This document shows, piece by piece, positions 1-6,983 of a stretch of 7,035 nt of DNA. Made by a program: the position numbers and the translations under genes. Below the pieces are notes generated by a model. It was not told where the DNA came from and did no database searches. It saw only the letters and a list, made by a program, of their open reading frames with translations. Source of the DNA: Acetobacteraceae bacterium (lineage in GTDB: Bacteria > Pseudomonadota > Alphaproteobacteria > Acetobacterales > Acetobacteraceae). The stretch is from contig JANXRT010000159.1 of assembly GCA_025356735.1 (NCBI GenBank), forward strand, positions 1-7,035, given 5' to 3'. Within the stretch, counting starts at the first letter, position 1. Each line of letters begins with the position of its first letter.

Positions 1-2553
1 GTCTACCTGCCCGGCGCTGGCTGGGTCGGGCTTGATCCGACGTCCGGCCTGCTCGCCGGCGAGGGCCACATTCCGCTGGCCTGCAGCCCCGATCCCGGTT
101 CGGCCTCGCCGGTCACCGGGGTGGTCGAAGCTTCGGGCGTCGAGTTCGACTTTCACATGGAAGTCACGCGCGTCCAGGAAACCCCCCGCGTCACCAAGCC
201 TTACTCCGAAATGCAGTGGCAAGACATCCTGGCAACCGGCCAGCGCGTGGACGATGCGCTGGCCGAGCATGACCTGCGCCTTACCATGGGCGGGGAGCCG
301 ACTTTCGTCGCCGCCACCGACCAGGGTGCGGCGGAGTGGAACACCGACGCGTTCGGCCCGACCAAGCGAAAATACGCGGCGAAGCTGATCCGCCGGCTGA
401 TGGCGCTGTGGGCGCCAGGCGCCGTGCTGACCCACAACATGGGCAAGCAATATCCGGGCGAACCGCTGCCGCGCTGGGCGTTCAACGCCCACTGGCGCGA
501 CGATGGCGAGCCCGTATGGAACGATCCGGCCCTGCTCGCCTCCGACCAGGATACCGACACCGCCGATGCCGCCGACGCCGCGCGGTTCGCCAGGATCCTC
601 GCCGAGCGGCTCCAGCTCGACCCGTCGCTGGTGCTGGCGGCGCATGAGGACGCGCACTACTACCTTTGGAAGGAACACCGGCTGCCGGCCAACGTCACCG
701 TCGAGGACAGCAAGCTTCACGATGCCATGGAGAGGGCGCGGATTGTGCGCGTCTTTAACCAGGGCCTTGCGTCGCCGGTCGGCAGTGTTCTTCCTTTGCG
801 CCGCATTGACCAGGCCGGCGTCCGGCGCTGGCAGTCGGCGAAATGGTTCTTCCGAGACGACCTGCTTTTCCTGGTTCCCGGCGACAGCCCGATGGGGTTG
901 CGCTTACCGCTCGACACCTTGCCCTGGGCCGATCCGGCAACCATCGAGGCCGAAGCGGAAGCCGATCCTTTCGCGCCGCGCGATCCGCTGCCCGGTGCCG
1001 AGGCGTTGGCCCGCGAGGCTGAAGCGGCCAAGCAAGCCGACGCCGCGCTCGTGCGCACCGCCCTCGCGGTCGAGGCGCGGGAAGGGCGCATCCACGTCTT
1101 TCTTCCGCCGCTCTATGAGGCCGCCGACTGGCTTGACCTGATCGCCGCCGTCGAGCGTACCGCCGCCGAAACCAACCGGCGCGTCGTGCTCGAAGGCTAC
1201 CCGCCGCCGGACGATCCGCGGTTGCAGAACTTCTCCGTGACGCCGGATCCTGGCGTCATCGAGGTCAATATCCATCCGTTCACCAGCTGGGCGGACCTGG
1301 TCCGGCGCACCGAGCAGCTGTACGAGGAGGCCCGCCAGGTCGGCCTCGCCAGCGAAAAATTCCTGGTCGATGGCAGCCATGTCGGCACCGGCGGCGGCAA
1401 CCACGTCGTGATGGGTGCGATGGAGCCGGCTGACAGCCCGTTCCTGCGCCGGCCGGACCTGCTGAAATCGCTGCTGGGCTTCTGGCACAACCATCCCAGC
1501 CTGTCCTACTTGTTCAGCGGCCTGTTTATCGGCCCGACCAGCCAGCATCCGCGCATCGACGAGGCCCGCGACGACAGCACCAACGAGCTGGAAATCGCCT
1601 TCTCCCACGTCGAGCCGTTCAAGCCGGTGCCGCCCTGGCTGACCGATCGGCTGTTCCGCCACCTGCTGTCGGACATGACCGGCAACACCCACCGCACCGA
1701 GTTCTGCATTGACAAGATGTACTCGCCCGACAGCACAGGCGGGCGCCGCGGCCTGGTCGAGTTCCGCGCCTTCGAGATGCCGCCCCATGCCCGCATGGCG
1801 GCGGCGCAGATGCTGCTGATGCGCGCCGCCATCGCCGCCTTCTGGAAAATACCGTATGAGCGCCGGCTGGTGCGCTGGGGCACCCGGCTGCACGACGAAT
1901 TCATGCTGCCGCACTACGCGATGCAGGATTTCCACGACGTGCTTGATGAGCTCGCTATGCTCGGCTTCCCGCTGGAGCGCGCCTGGTTCGCGCCGCACGC
2001 CGAGTTCCGGTTCCCGCTGATCGGCGAGATCGCGGTGCGCGGCATGAACGTCGAACTGCGCCACGCGCTGGAACCCTGGCACGTGCTGGGCGAGGAGGCA
2101 TCCTCCTCCGGCACCGCGCGCTACGTCGACAGCTCGGCCGAGCGGGTCCAGGTGAAGGTGTCCGGCTGGGTGGACGAGCGCTACGTGATGGCGGCCAACG
2201 GCATCGGCCTGCCGATGCAACCGACAGAGACGCGGGGCGAGTACGTCGCCGGGGTGCGGTTCAAGGCGTGGGACCCGCCAAGCGCGCTGCATCCCTCGAT
2301 CAAGGCGCAGGCGCCGCTGGTGTTCGACGTCTATGACCGCTGGACCGGCCGGTCGCTCGGCGGCATGACGCACCAGATCGTCCATCCCGGCGGCCTCAGC
2401 CACGAGGACGCGCCGGTCAACGCCAATGCGGCGGAGTCCCGCCGCCGCGCGCGCTTTTTCCCGATCGGCCATACGCCCGGCGCGATGGCCGAGCCTCGGG
2501 TCGATGTCGGGCACGAGCATCCGCGAACCCTGGATTTGCGTCGTTTTGCCTGA
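1..2553 (+). CDS. Transglutaminase-like / DUF2126 (COG4196) protein, circularly permuted GS-like amidoligase; 5' partial
   Basis: The frame is open from base 1, so the start lies upstream; 850 residues are visible. Family members are about 1,100 residues, so roughly 250-280 N-terminal residues are missing. Visible residues 1-40 are the end of a transglutaminase-like domain: GWVGLDPTSG at 7-16 carries the presumed catalytic Asp12, while the Cys and His lie before the window. The DUF2126 region follows: GGEPTF at 97-102, EVNIHPF at 421-427, a glycine-rich HVGTGGGNH at 460-468, and EFCIDKMYSPDS plus GLVEFRAFEMPPH at 567-596. The last three carry the acidic, glycine and basic residues expected of a nucleotide/metal site. 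The end, TLDLRR, is typical of the family. Published comparative genomics assigns this region to a circularly permuted glutamine-synthetase-like COOH-NH2 ligase; substrate unknown. No membrane segment is seen in the visible part. The 3' end overlaps the ATP-grasp gene, implying co-translation. The inner ATG/GTG starts, including GTG at 121, are not the true start, because homologous sequence continues upstream. Confidence 0.94.
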   Translation, partial: VYLPGAGWVGLDPTSGLLAGEGHIPLACSPDPGSASPVTGVVEASGVEFDFHMEVTRVQETPRVTKPYSEMQWQDILATGQRVDDALAEHDLRLTMGGEPTFVAATDQGAAEWNTDAFGPTKRKYAAKLIRRLMALWAPGAVLTHNMGKQYPGEPLPRWAFNAHWRDDGEPVWNDPALLASDQDTDTADAADAARFARILAERLQLDPSLVLAAHEDAHYYLWKEHRLPANVTVEDSKLHDAMERARIVRVFNQGLASPVGSVLPLRRIDQAGVRRWQSAKWFFRDDLLFLVPGDSPMGLRLPLDTLPWADPATIEAEAEADPFAPRDPLPGAEALAREAEAAKQADAALVRTALAVEAREGRIHVFLPPLYEAADWLDLIAAVERTAAETNRRVVLEGYPPPDDPRLQNFSVTPDPGVIEVNIHPFTSWADLVRRTEQLYEEARQVGLASEKFLVDGSHVGTGGGNHVVMGAMEPADSPFLRRPDLLKSLLGFWHNHPSLSYLFSGLFIGPTSQHPRIDEARDDSTNELEIAFSHVEPFKPVPPWLTDRLFRHLLSDMTGNTHRTEFCIDKMYSPDSTGGRRGLVEFRAFEMPPHARMAAAQMLLMRAAIAAFWKIPYERRLVRWGTRLHDEFMLPHYAMQDFHDVLDELAMLGFPLERAWFAPHAEFRFPLIGEIAVRGMNVELRHALEPWHVLGEEASSSGTARYVDSSAERVQVKVSGWVDERYVMAANGIGLPMQPTETRGEYVAGVRFKAWDPPSALHPSIKAQAPLVFDVYDRWTGRSLGGMTHQIVHPGGLSHEDAPVNANAAESRRRARFFPIGHTPGAMAEPRVDVGHEHPRTLDLRRFA

Positions 2554-5080
2554 GGCGGTCGCGCTGGACGAGATGGTCGATGGCCGCGGCGGTCTGCGGC
2601 CGCATTGGCGCCAGTTGCTCGGCAGCTTCGCCGGCATCGGCACCGGCGGCCTGGCCGAGCACGCCAGCCGTCTCGACCGCGCGTTCGAGGATGAGGGCGT
2701 CACCTCGATCCTGCCCGGCGCCGGCCCGCGCGCCTGGCGCTGCGACCCGCTGCCGCTGCCGCTGCTCGCCAGCGAGTTCGCGACCCTGACCGCCGGCCTG
2801 GCGCAACGCGCCGAGTTGCTCGAAGCCGTGCTGCAAGACCTTTATGGGCGCCAGGAGCTGCTTGCCTCCGGCTGCCTGCCGCCGGCGGCGATCTTCGCCA
2901 ACGACGCCTTCCTGCGTCCCGCCTGCATTCCGCCACGCCACCCCCACGCACGGCGGTTCCTGGATTTCTACGGCGCCGACCTGGTGCGCGGGCCGGACGG
3001 CGCGTGGCGGGTGATCGCCGACCGCACTGCCGGTGCCGCCGGCATCGCCTATGCGCGGGAAAACCGCCGCATGCTGGCGCGCGTTCTGCCCGAGGCGTTC
3101 CGGGGCGTGCAGGTCCGCCCGCTGCGTCCGTTCTTCGACATATGGCAGTCCGCGTTGCAGTTTCTCGGACGTGGCGTCAACGCGGGAGCCGCGGAATCTG
3201 CCTCGCCAGGCCGGCCTCCCCAGGGATTGGGCATCGCGCTACTAACGCCCGGTACCGGCAGCCAGCACTGGTATGAGCACATGATGCTGGCGCGCGAGCT
3301 GTCCTGCGCGCTGGTCGAGGGCAGCGACCTGACCGTGCGCGGCGGCGCCGTGTTCCTCAAGACGCTTCGCGGGCTGCAGCCGGTCGATGTTCTGCTCAAC
3401 CGGCTGATCGGGCGCATGATCGATCCGCTGGAACTCGACGGCTCCAGCCTGATCGGCGTGCCTGGCCTGCTGGACGCGGCGCGCGGCGGCGGCGTGCGCA
3501 TCAGCAACGATCCCGGAACCGCAGTGGTCGAGGCGCCGGTCCTGGCCGCCTGGCTGCCGGCGCTGAGCCAGCGTCTGCTTGGCGAGACGCTGAAACTCGC
3601 CAGCGTGCCGACGATGTGGCTGGGCGAGGCAGGCTGCCTCGAACAAATGCAGGCCAGCCCGGAGAGCTGGCTGATCCGCGCCGCGACCGATGGCCGCGCG
3701 CCCTCTTTCGTGCCGGGCCGGCTGACTCCGGCCGCATTGGCCGCGCTGATGGCCGAGATCGCCGCCAGCCCGTGGGATTTCGCCGCCACCCGGGCGCTGC
3801 CGCCGTCGGTCGCGCCCTGTGCGGGGCCGGATGGCATGACGCCCCGGCCGGTGGTGCTGCGGATGTATCTCGTGTTCGATGGCCGCAATTGGCAGGCCAT
3901 GGATGGTGGCCTGGCGCGCGTGCTGGAGAATGACGAGCCGTTCTCGGCCGCGCTGCCGGGCGAGGGCCTTTCGAAGGACGTCTGGGTGCTGCAGGACGAA
4001 TGGTCCGCCCGCGCCGGGCCGCCGGTGCTGCCGCTGCCCCCGCTCGCCATCCGGCGCTCCTCGGGCGACCTGCCGAGCCGCGTCGCCGACGATCTGTTCT
4101 GGCTTGGCCGCTATGTCGAGCGGCTTGAGGGCTCCGCCCGGCTGATCCGCGCGACCTTGACCCGCGTTTCCCGCGGCGTGCAGCTGCCGCATGAACGGGT
4201 CGAGCTCGATGCCCTGATCCGTTCCTTGTCCGAGGTCGGGGTGGTGCGGGCCGAGACGCTTAGTGCCGGAGTGTCCGGGGCGATGCCGGAAGCCATGCTG
4301 GTCAACGCCATGCTCGACAGCCTGCTTGCGGGCGGCGCCGTGCTGAAGCGGATCGCCAGCGTCGCGGCCCTGACCGACAAGGTGCGCGACCGGCTGACCG
4401 CCGACATGTACGGCGCCGTCACGGCGTCGTTGCGCCAGATCCGCAACGACTGCCAGCGCATCGGCCGCAGCCAGGACGCGGCTTCCCACATCATGGTCGG
4501 CATCCTGCGGCTTTCCGCCAGCGTCGCTGGGTTCGCCGCCGAGAACATGGTCCGCGGCGGCGGCTGGCTGTTCCTGGAACTGGGGCGCCGGATCGAGCGC
4601 GCCCAGGCGGTCGCGCTGCAGGTCAGCTTCGCCATCGAGCAGCCGCCGGCCCGGGTCGAGGCCGGGTTGCGCCTGGTGCTGGAGCTTTGCGACAGCCTGA
4701 TCACCTACCGGACCCGCTATCTCACGGTCCTGCAGCCAGGCCCGGTGCTCGACCTCGTGCTGGCCGACGAGGGCAACCCGCGTGGCCTGGCCTTTCAGCT
4801 CGCTGCCATCGTCCGGCTGCTGAACGACATCGACGGCCGCGATGACGGGCTGCTTTCGGCGGCCGCCTCGGATTTGCTGAGCCAGACCCTGGCCGCGGTC
4901 GGCCGCATCGTGCAGGCACGCGATCCGGCGACCGCCGCATCCGAGCTGCCGCCGGCGCTGCGCCAGCTCGGCTATGCCGTCAGCGCGCTGTCCGATCGCG
5001 TCACGCGGCACTATTTCGCCCTGCTGCCGGTGGCCCAGACGGTCGGGCTGGACGAGGCTGACCTGCGCGGTGCCGCGTGA
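2504..5080 (+). CDS. Circularly permuted ATP-grasp / alpha-E domain fusion protein (COG2308-COG2307)
   Basis: About 858 residues from ATG 2504. The ATP-grasp half (about 2570-4040) shows DEMVDGRGGLRPHW near the N-terminus, WRVIADRT (3005-3028), AYARENRRM, LLTPG (3239-3253), YEH, LVEGSDLTVRGG, VDVLLNRL, DPLEL and GVPGLLDA, in the family order. The alpha-E half (about 4050-5050) opens with LPSRVADDLFWLGRYVERLE from 4070 and is otherwise helical. The family is thought to form peptide (amide) bonds using ATP, with alpha-E as helical partner; the substrate is unknown. Elsewhere the two halves are often separate adjacent genes, and the fusion is also common. Start choice: the frame is open from ATG 2426, but homology begins near 2565. 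ATG 2504 leaves about 22 residues before the DEM motif, which suits the family. TTG 2546 (8-nt overlap with the upstream gene) and ATG 2573 are alternatives, and none has a convincing Shine-Dalgarno. The stop overlaps the next gene's start by 4 nt. Probably cytoplasmic; no signal peptide is evident. Confidence 0.92.
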   Translation: MSGTSIREPWICVVLPEAVALDEMVDGRGGLRPHWRQLLGSFAGIGTGGLAEHASRLDRAFEDEGVTSILPGAGPRAWRCDPLPLPLLASEFATLTAGLAQRAELLEAVLQDLYGRQELLASGCLPPAAIFANDAFLRPACIPPRHPHARRFLDFYGADLVRGPDGAWRVIADRTAGAAGIAYARENRRMLARVLPEAFRGVQVRPLRPFFDIWQSALQFLGRGVNAGAAESASPGRPPQGLGIALLTPGTGSQHWYEHMMLARELSCALVEGSDLTVRGGAVFLKTLRGLQPVDVLLNRLIGRMIDPLELDGSSLIGVPGLLDAARGGGVRISNDPGTAVVEAPVLAAWLPALSQRLLGETLKLASVPTMWLGEAGCLEQMQASPESWLIRAATDGRAPSFVPGRLTPAALAALMAEIAASPWDFAATRALPPSVAPCAGPDGMTPRPVVLRMYLVFDGRNWQAMDGGLARVLENDEPFSAALPGEGLSKDVWVLQDEWSARAGPPVLPLPPLAIRRSSGDLPSRVADDLFWLGRYVERLEGSARLIRATLTRVSRGVQLPHERVELDALIRSLSEVGVVRAETLSAGVSGAMPEAMLVNAMLDSLLAGGAVLKRIASVAALTDKVRDRLTADMYGAVTASLRQIRNDCQRIGRSQDAASHIMVGILRLSASVAGFAAENMVRGGGWLFLELGRRIERAQAVALQVSFAIEQPPARVEAGLRLVLELCDSLITYRTRYLTVLQPGPVLDLVLADEGNPRGLAFQLAAIVRLLNDIDGRDDGLLSAAASDLLSQTLAAVGRIVQARDPATAASELPPALRQLGYAVSALSDRVTRHYFALLPVAQTVGLDEADLRGAA

Positions 5081-5946
5081 GGTATCGGGTTCGCCACAGC
5101 ACCCGCTACAGCTATCCGACGTCGGTCGACCTTGCCTGCCACGTGTTGCGCCTGCAGCCGCGCCAGCTCGCCCATCAGAAGGTCTTGCAGACCCGTGTCA
5201 CCGCCGACCCGCCCGCGGTCCGGCTTTCGGACGGCGTCGATCATTTCGGCAACCGCGTCAGCTGGATGTTCCACGACTTTCCGCACCGGCATTTCCTGGT
5301 GACGCTGGACGCCGAGATCGAGGTCGGCGCGCCGCCGCCGCCCGAGGCGCGCGCCACGCCGCCATGGGAGCAGGTGGCCGACGCCTGCCGCCGCAGCGCG
5401 CTCGCCTGGCAGGAAGCCGAATTCGTGTTCCCGTCGGCCCGTGCGCCGGCCGATGCGGCGGTCGGCGCCTACGTGGCGATTTCGTTTCCGCCGCGACGGA
5501 CGATCCTGGATGGCCTGACGGACCTGCTCGCCCGCATCCGCCGGGACTTCAAATTTCAGCCCGGCGTCACGACCCTGAATACATCGGTCGGCCGCGTGCT
5601 CGAGCAGCGCGCCGGCGTTTGCCAGGATTTCTCCCACCTGATGATCGCCGGCCTGCGCGGACTTGGGCTGCCGGCGCGCTACGTTTCCGGCTACATCCGC
5701 ACCCGCCCGCCGCCCGGCATCGCGCCGCGCCGTGGCGTCGATCAGTCGCACGCCTGGGTCGGCTGCTGGCTGGGACCCGAACATGGCTGGATCGATCTCG
5801 ATCCGACCAACAACCTGATTGTCGGCGACGAGCATGTCGTGCTCGCCTGGGGCCGCGACTTCGGCGATGTCAGCCCGGTCCGCGGCGTCATCCTCGGCGG
5901 CGGCCGCCACGGCATCAAGGTCAGCGTCGACCTGCAACCGGCGTAG
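5077..5946 (+). CDS. Transglutaminase-like family protein (COG1305 type, N-terminal beta region)
   Basis: 289 residues, complete, starting at GTG 5077 in a GTGA overlap with the ATP-grasp/alpha-E stop. No separate ribosome site is seen, so translation is probably coupled. The N-terminus RYRVRHSTRYSYPTSV matches the bacterial transglutaminase-like N-terminal beta domain and fixes the start. The core follows: AGVCQDFSHL (Cys182), LPARYVSGY (200-206), DQSHAWVGCW (His225) and GWIDLDPTNN (Asp242), a complete Cys-His-Asp triad. Such proteins are papain-fold enzymes that may hydrolyse or transfer amide bonds; this subfamily has no assigned substrate. There is no signal peptide or membrane segment, so a cytoplasmic role beside the two ligases is likely. 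With the transglutaminase domain at the front of the DUF2126 gene, the operon encodes two such domains. The stop codon TAG (5944-5946) lies inside the left arm of the palindrome that follows, so the original C-terminus could have been slightly altered. Confidence 0.95.
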   Translation: MRYRVRHSTRYSYPTSVDLACHVLRLQPRQLAHQKVLQTRVTADPPAVRLSDGVDHFGNRVSWMFHDFPHRHFLVTLDAEIEVGAPPPPEARATPPWEQVADACRRSALAWQEAEFVFPSARAPADAAVGAYVAISFPPRRTILDGLTDLLARIRRDFKFQPGVTTLNTSVGRVLEQRAGVCQDFSHLMIAGLRGLGLPARYVSGYIRTRPPPGIAPRRGVDQSHAWVGCWLGPEHGWIDLDPTNNLIVGDEHVVLAWGRDFGDVSPVRGVILGGGRHGIKVSVDLQPA

Positions 5947-6029
5947 GGCGGAAAAGCTCTTGCGCCTTCCGCCCTCTGTTTTCGGCATTTAAAAGGCGGC
6001 GGAAAACGCAAGGGCTTTTCCGCTCTACG
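5942..6029. repeat. Long imperfect palindrome (REP/MITE-like intergenic hairpin)
   Basis: The outer arms are 5942-5964 and 6007-6029, 23 nt each. They are reverse complements except at two positions (5947 and 5958 on the left arm); the core is GCGGAAAAGC on the left and GCTTTTCCGC on the right. An inner pairing TTCCGCC (5967-5973) with GGCGGAA (5998-6004) extends the hairpin, with an AT-richer apex containing TTTAAA. From memory, related CGTAGGGCGGA... palindromes are dispersed between genes in many proteobacteria, so this is probably a repeat family member. As RNA it would form a stable stem just after the transglutaminase gene, and it could protect the operon mRNA 3' end or separate it from the next gene. 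The left arm contains the TAG stop of the upstream gene. Copy number cannot be judged from one window. Confidence 0.75.
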
Positions 6030-6033
6030 ACGG

Positions 6034-6050
6034 CCACGGGGTGGTTTTTT
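6034..6050 (+). terminator. Possible weak hairpin followed by a T-run
   Basis: CCAC (6034-6037) can pair with GTGG (6041-6044) across a GGG loop, followed directly by six T (6045-6050). The stem is only 4 bp plus possible G-U pairs, so it is weak for an intrinsic terminator. Its position after the long palindrome and before the next gene fits an operon end, and the two structures might act together. T-runs are rare in this GC-rich window, which is why it is listed; it may be chance. Confidence 0.28.
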
Positions 6051-6068
6051 GGGAACGACATACCAGTT

Positions 6069-6072
6069 GGGA
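6069..6072 (+). promoter_or_regulatory. Probable Shine-Dalgarno of the LLM oxidoreductase gene
   Basis: GGGA sits 8 nt upstream of ATG 6081 in an A-rich context (GGGAAAAACATC). It is a short match to the anti-Shine-Dalgarno, but the spacing is right. It supports ATG 6081 as start over the reading frame that stays open far upstream through the transglutaminase gene and the palindrome. I see no clear -35/-10 promoter in the 5947-6080 gap. Confidence 0.45.
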
Positions 6073-6080
6073 AAAACATC

Positions 6081-6908
6081 ATGCGCTTAGGAATTGTCGC
6101 CATCCCGCAGCCGCACGCGAACCTGGCGCCGCGCGCCATCATCGAGCGCATCGTCGAGTTCGGCCGCCGCGTCGAGGCGCTGCAGTTCGCCGGCTTCTGG
6201 GTCACCGACGCGCTCGGCCGTGGCCGCCCGACGCTCGATCCGCTGCTGTTTCTCGCGGCCCTTTGCGGCGAGACCAGCCGCATCGAGCTCGGCACCTGCG
6301 TGGTGCAAATTCCCCTGCGCCATCCGGTCGAGCACGCCCACCGCATCCAGACGCTGAACCTGCTCGCCGCCGGCCGGCTGCGGCTCGGCGTCGGCTCCGG
6401 CTCGACCCGGCATGATTTTGACGCGGTCCAGGCCGACTACGACGCGCGCTTCAAGACCCTGCCGAAATCGCTGGAAATCATGCGCCGGACCTGGACCGGG
6501 GAAGCGGTGTTCGGCCCGGCCATCTCGCTATGGCCCAGCACCGAGGGCGGCCCGCCGGTGCTGCTCGGCGCCTGGCGCAGCGAGCGCTGGATCAACCTCG
6601 CCGCACAGCAGTGCCAGGGCTGGATCGCCTCCGGCATCCACAGCAAGTGGGAGGACATCGAGATCGGCACCGCCATGTACCGCACCGCCGGCGGCACGCG
6701 CGCCATCGTCGCCAACATCCTGACCGATCTTCGCCCCGATCCAGCGGCAAATCCGCTCGCCCATCACGCCAACCTGTCGATCGGCTCCGCGTCAGCCGGA
6801 TGCGACACGCTCCGGCGATTGGCCGATCTCGGCATCGACGATGCGCTGCTGATCTGTCCGTTCGATGACCCGGACCAGCTTGAGGCGATCCGCGAGCTAT
6901 TTCCCTAG
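6081..6908 (+). CDS. Luciferase-like (LLM-class) flavin-dependent oxidoreductase
   Basis: 275 residues, complete, ATG to TAG. The frame is open for about 1.1 kb upstream, but only the part from 6081 resembles a protein family, and MRLGIVAIPQP is a normal beta-1 start of the TIM-barrel luciferase-like fold. Supporting motifs are GFWVTDALGRGRPTLDPL (38-55), RIELGTCVVQIPLRHPVEHA (67-86), the hallmark LLAAGRLRLGVGSGS (95-109) followed by DYDARF, the PPVLLGAWR barrel strand (158-166), WIASGIHS (181-188) and the C-terminal LADLGIDDALL (248-257). These enzymes use reduced FMN or F420 to oxidise or reduce small organic substrates; neither cofactor nor substrate can be read here. At 275 residues it is shorter than classical LLM enzymes (about 320-350) but within the range of small members. 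It follows the ligase operon in the same direction, separated by 134 nt containing a palindrome, so it is probably a separate unit. Cytoplasmic; no signal peptide. Confidence 0.88.
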   Translation: MRLGIVAIPQPHANLAPRAIIERIVEFGRRVEALQFAGFWVTDALGRGRPTLDPLLFLAALCGETSRIELGTCVVQIPLRHPVEHAHRIQTLNLLAAGRLRLGVGSGSTRHDFDAVQADYDARFKTLPKSLEIMRRTWTGEAVFGPAISLWPSTEGGPPVLLGAWRSERWINLAAQQCQGWIASGIHSKWEDIEIGTAMYRTAGGTRAIVANILTDLRPDPAANPLAHHANLSIGSASAGCDTLRRLADLGIDDALLICPFDDPDQLEAIRELFP

Positions 6909-6928
6909 GCGCCGCAGGCAAGAAAGCC

Positions 6929-6971
6929 GGGCTCTGCCCCTGGACCCCGCAAAGGGGCCGTCGCCCCTTTG
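6929..6971 (+). terminator. Tandem GC hairpins after the LLM gene (repeat-like, possible terminator)
   Basis: Two stems lie 20-60 nt after the LLM stop. GGGC (6929-6932) pairs with GCCC (6936-6939) over a TCT loop. CAAAGGGGC (6950-6958) pairs perfectly with GCCCCTTTG (6963-6971) over a CGTC tetraloop. CCCC 6945-6948 could also compete for GGGG 6954-6957. The 9-bp stem is strong, but no T-run follows, so it is not a classical intrinsic terminator; it may aid Rho-dependent ending or mRNA 3'-end stability. Sequence of the form GGGCTCTGCCCC...AAAGGGGC...GCCCC recurs between genes in Acetobacteraceae-like genomes as I remember them, so a dispersed repeat is also plausible. Confidence 0.5.
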
Positions 6972-6983
6972 AACCCCTCTACT

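Noticed and set aside
121..2553. DUF2126 gene starting at GTG 121
   Set aside because: The frame is open to base 1, and the preceding residues (GWVGLDPTSG) are recognisable transglutaminase sequence, so the true start is outside the window.
904..2703. Long open frame on the - strand (about 599 codons) opposite the DUF2126 gene
   Set aside because: It mirrors the third-position GC bias of the + strand gene, shows Arg/His/Gly/Ala-rich low-complexity sequence with no family motif, and runs across a gene junction.
3242..5011. Long open frame on the - strand (about 589 codons) opposite the ATP-grasp/alpha-E gene
   Set aside because: Same codon-bias shadow effect; the composition is unlike a protein family, and the + strand frame carries clear conserved motifs.
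5011..5988. Open frame of 325 codons on the - strand over the transglutaminase gene
   Set aside because: Antisense shadow; the + strand has the full catalytic triad and family N-terminus.
5942..6029. CRISPR repeat or insertion-sequence end
   Set aside because: There is only one pair of inverted arms, with no regularly spaced direct repeats and no transposase frame nearby.
4974..6080. Upstream extension of the LLM reading frame to a 644-residue protein
   Set aside because: The extension is out of frame with the real transglutaminase gene, is Arg/Pro/Ala-rich without motifs, and crosses the palindrome. The LLM homology and a plausible ribosome site begin at 6081.
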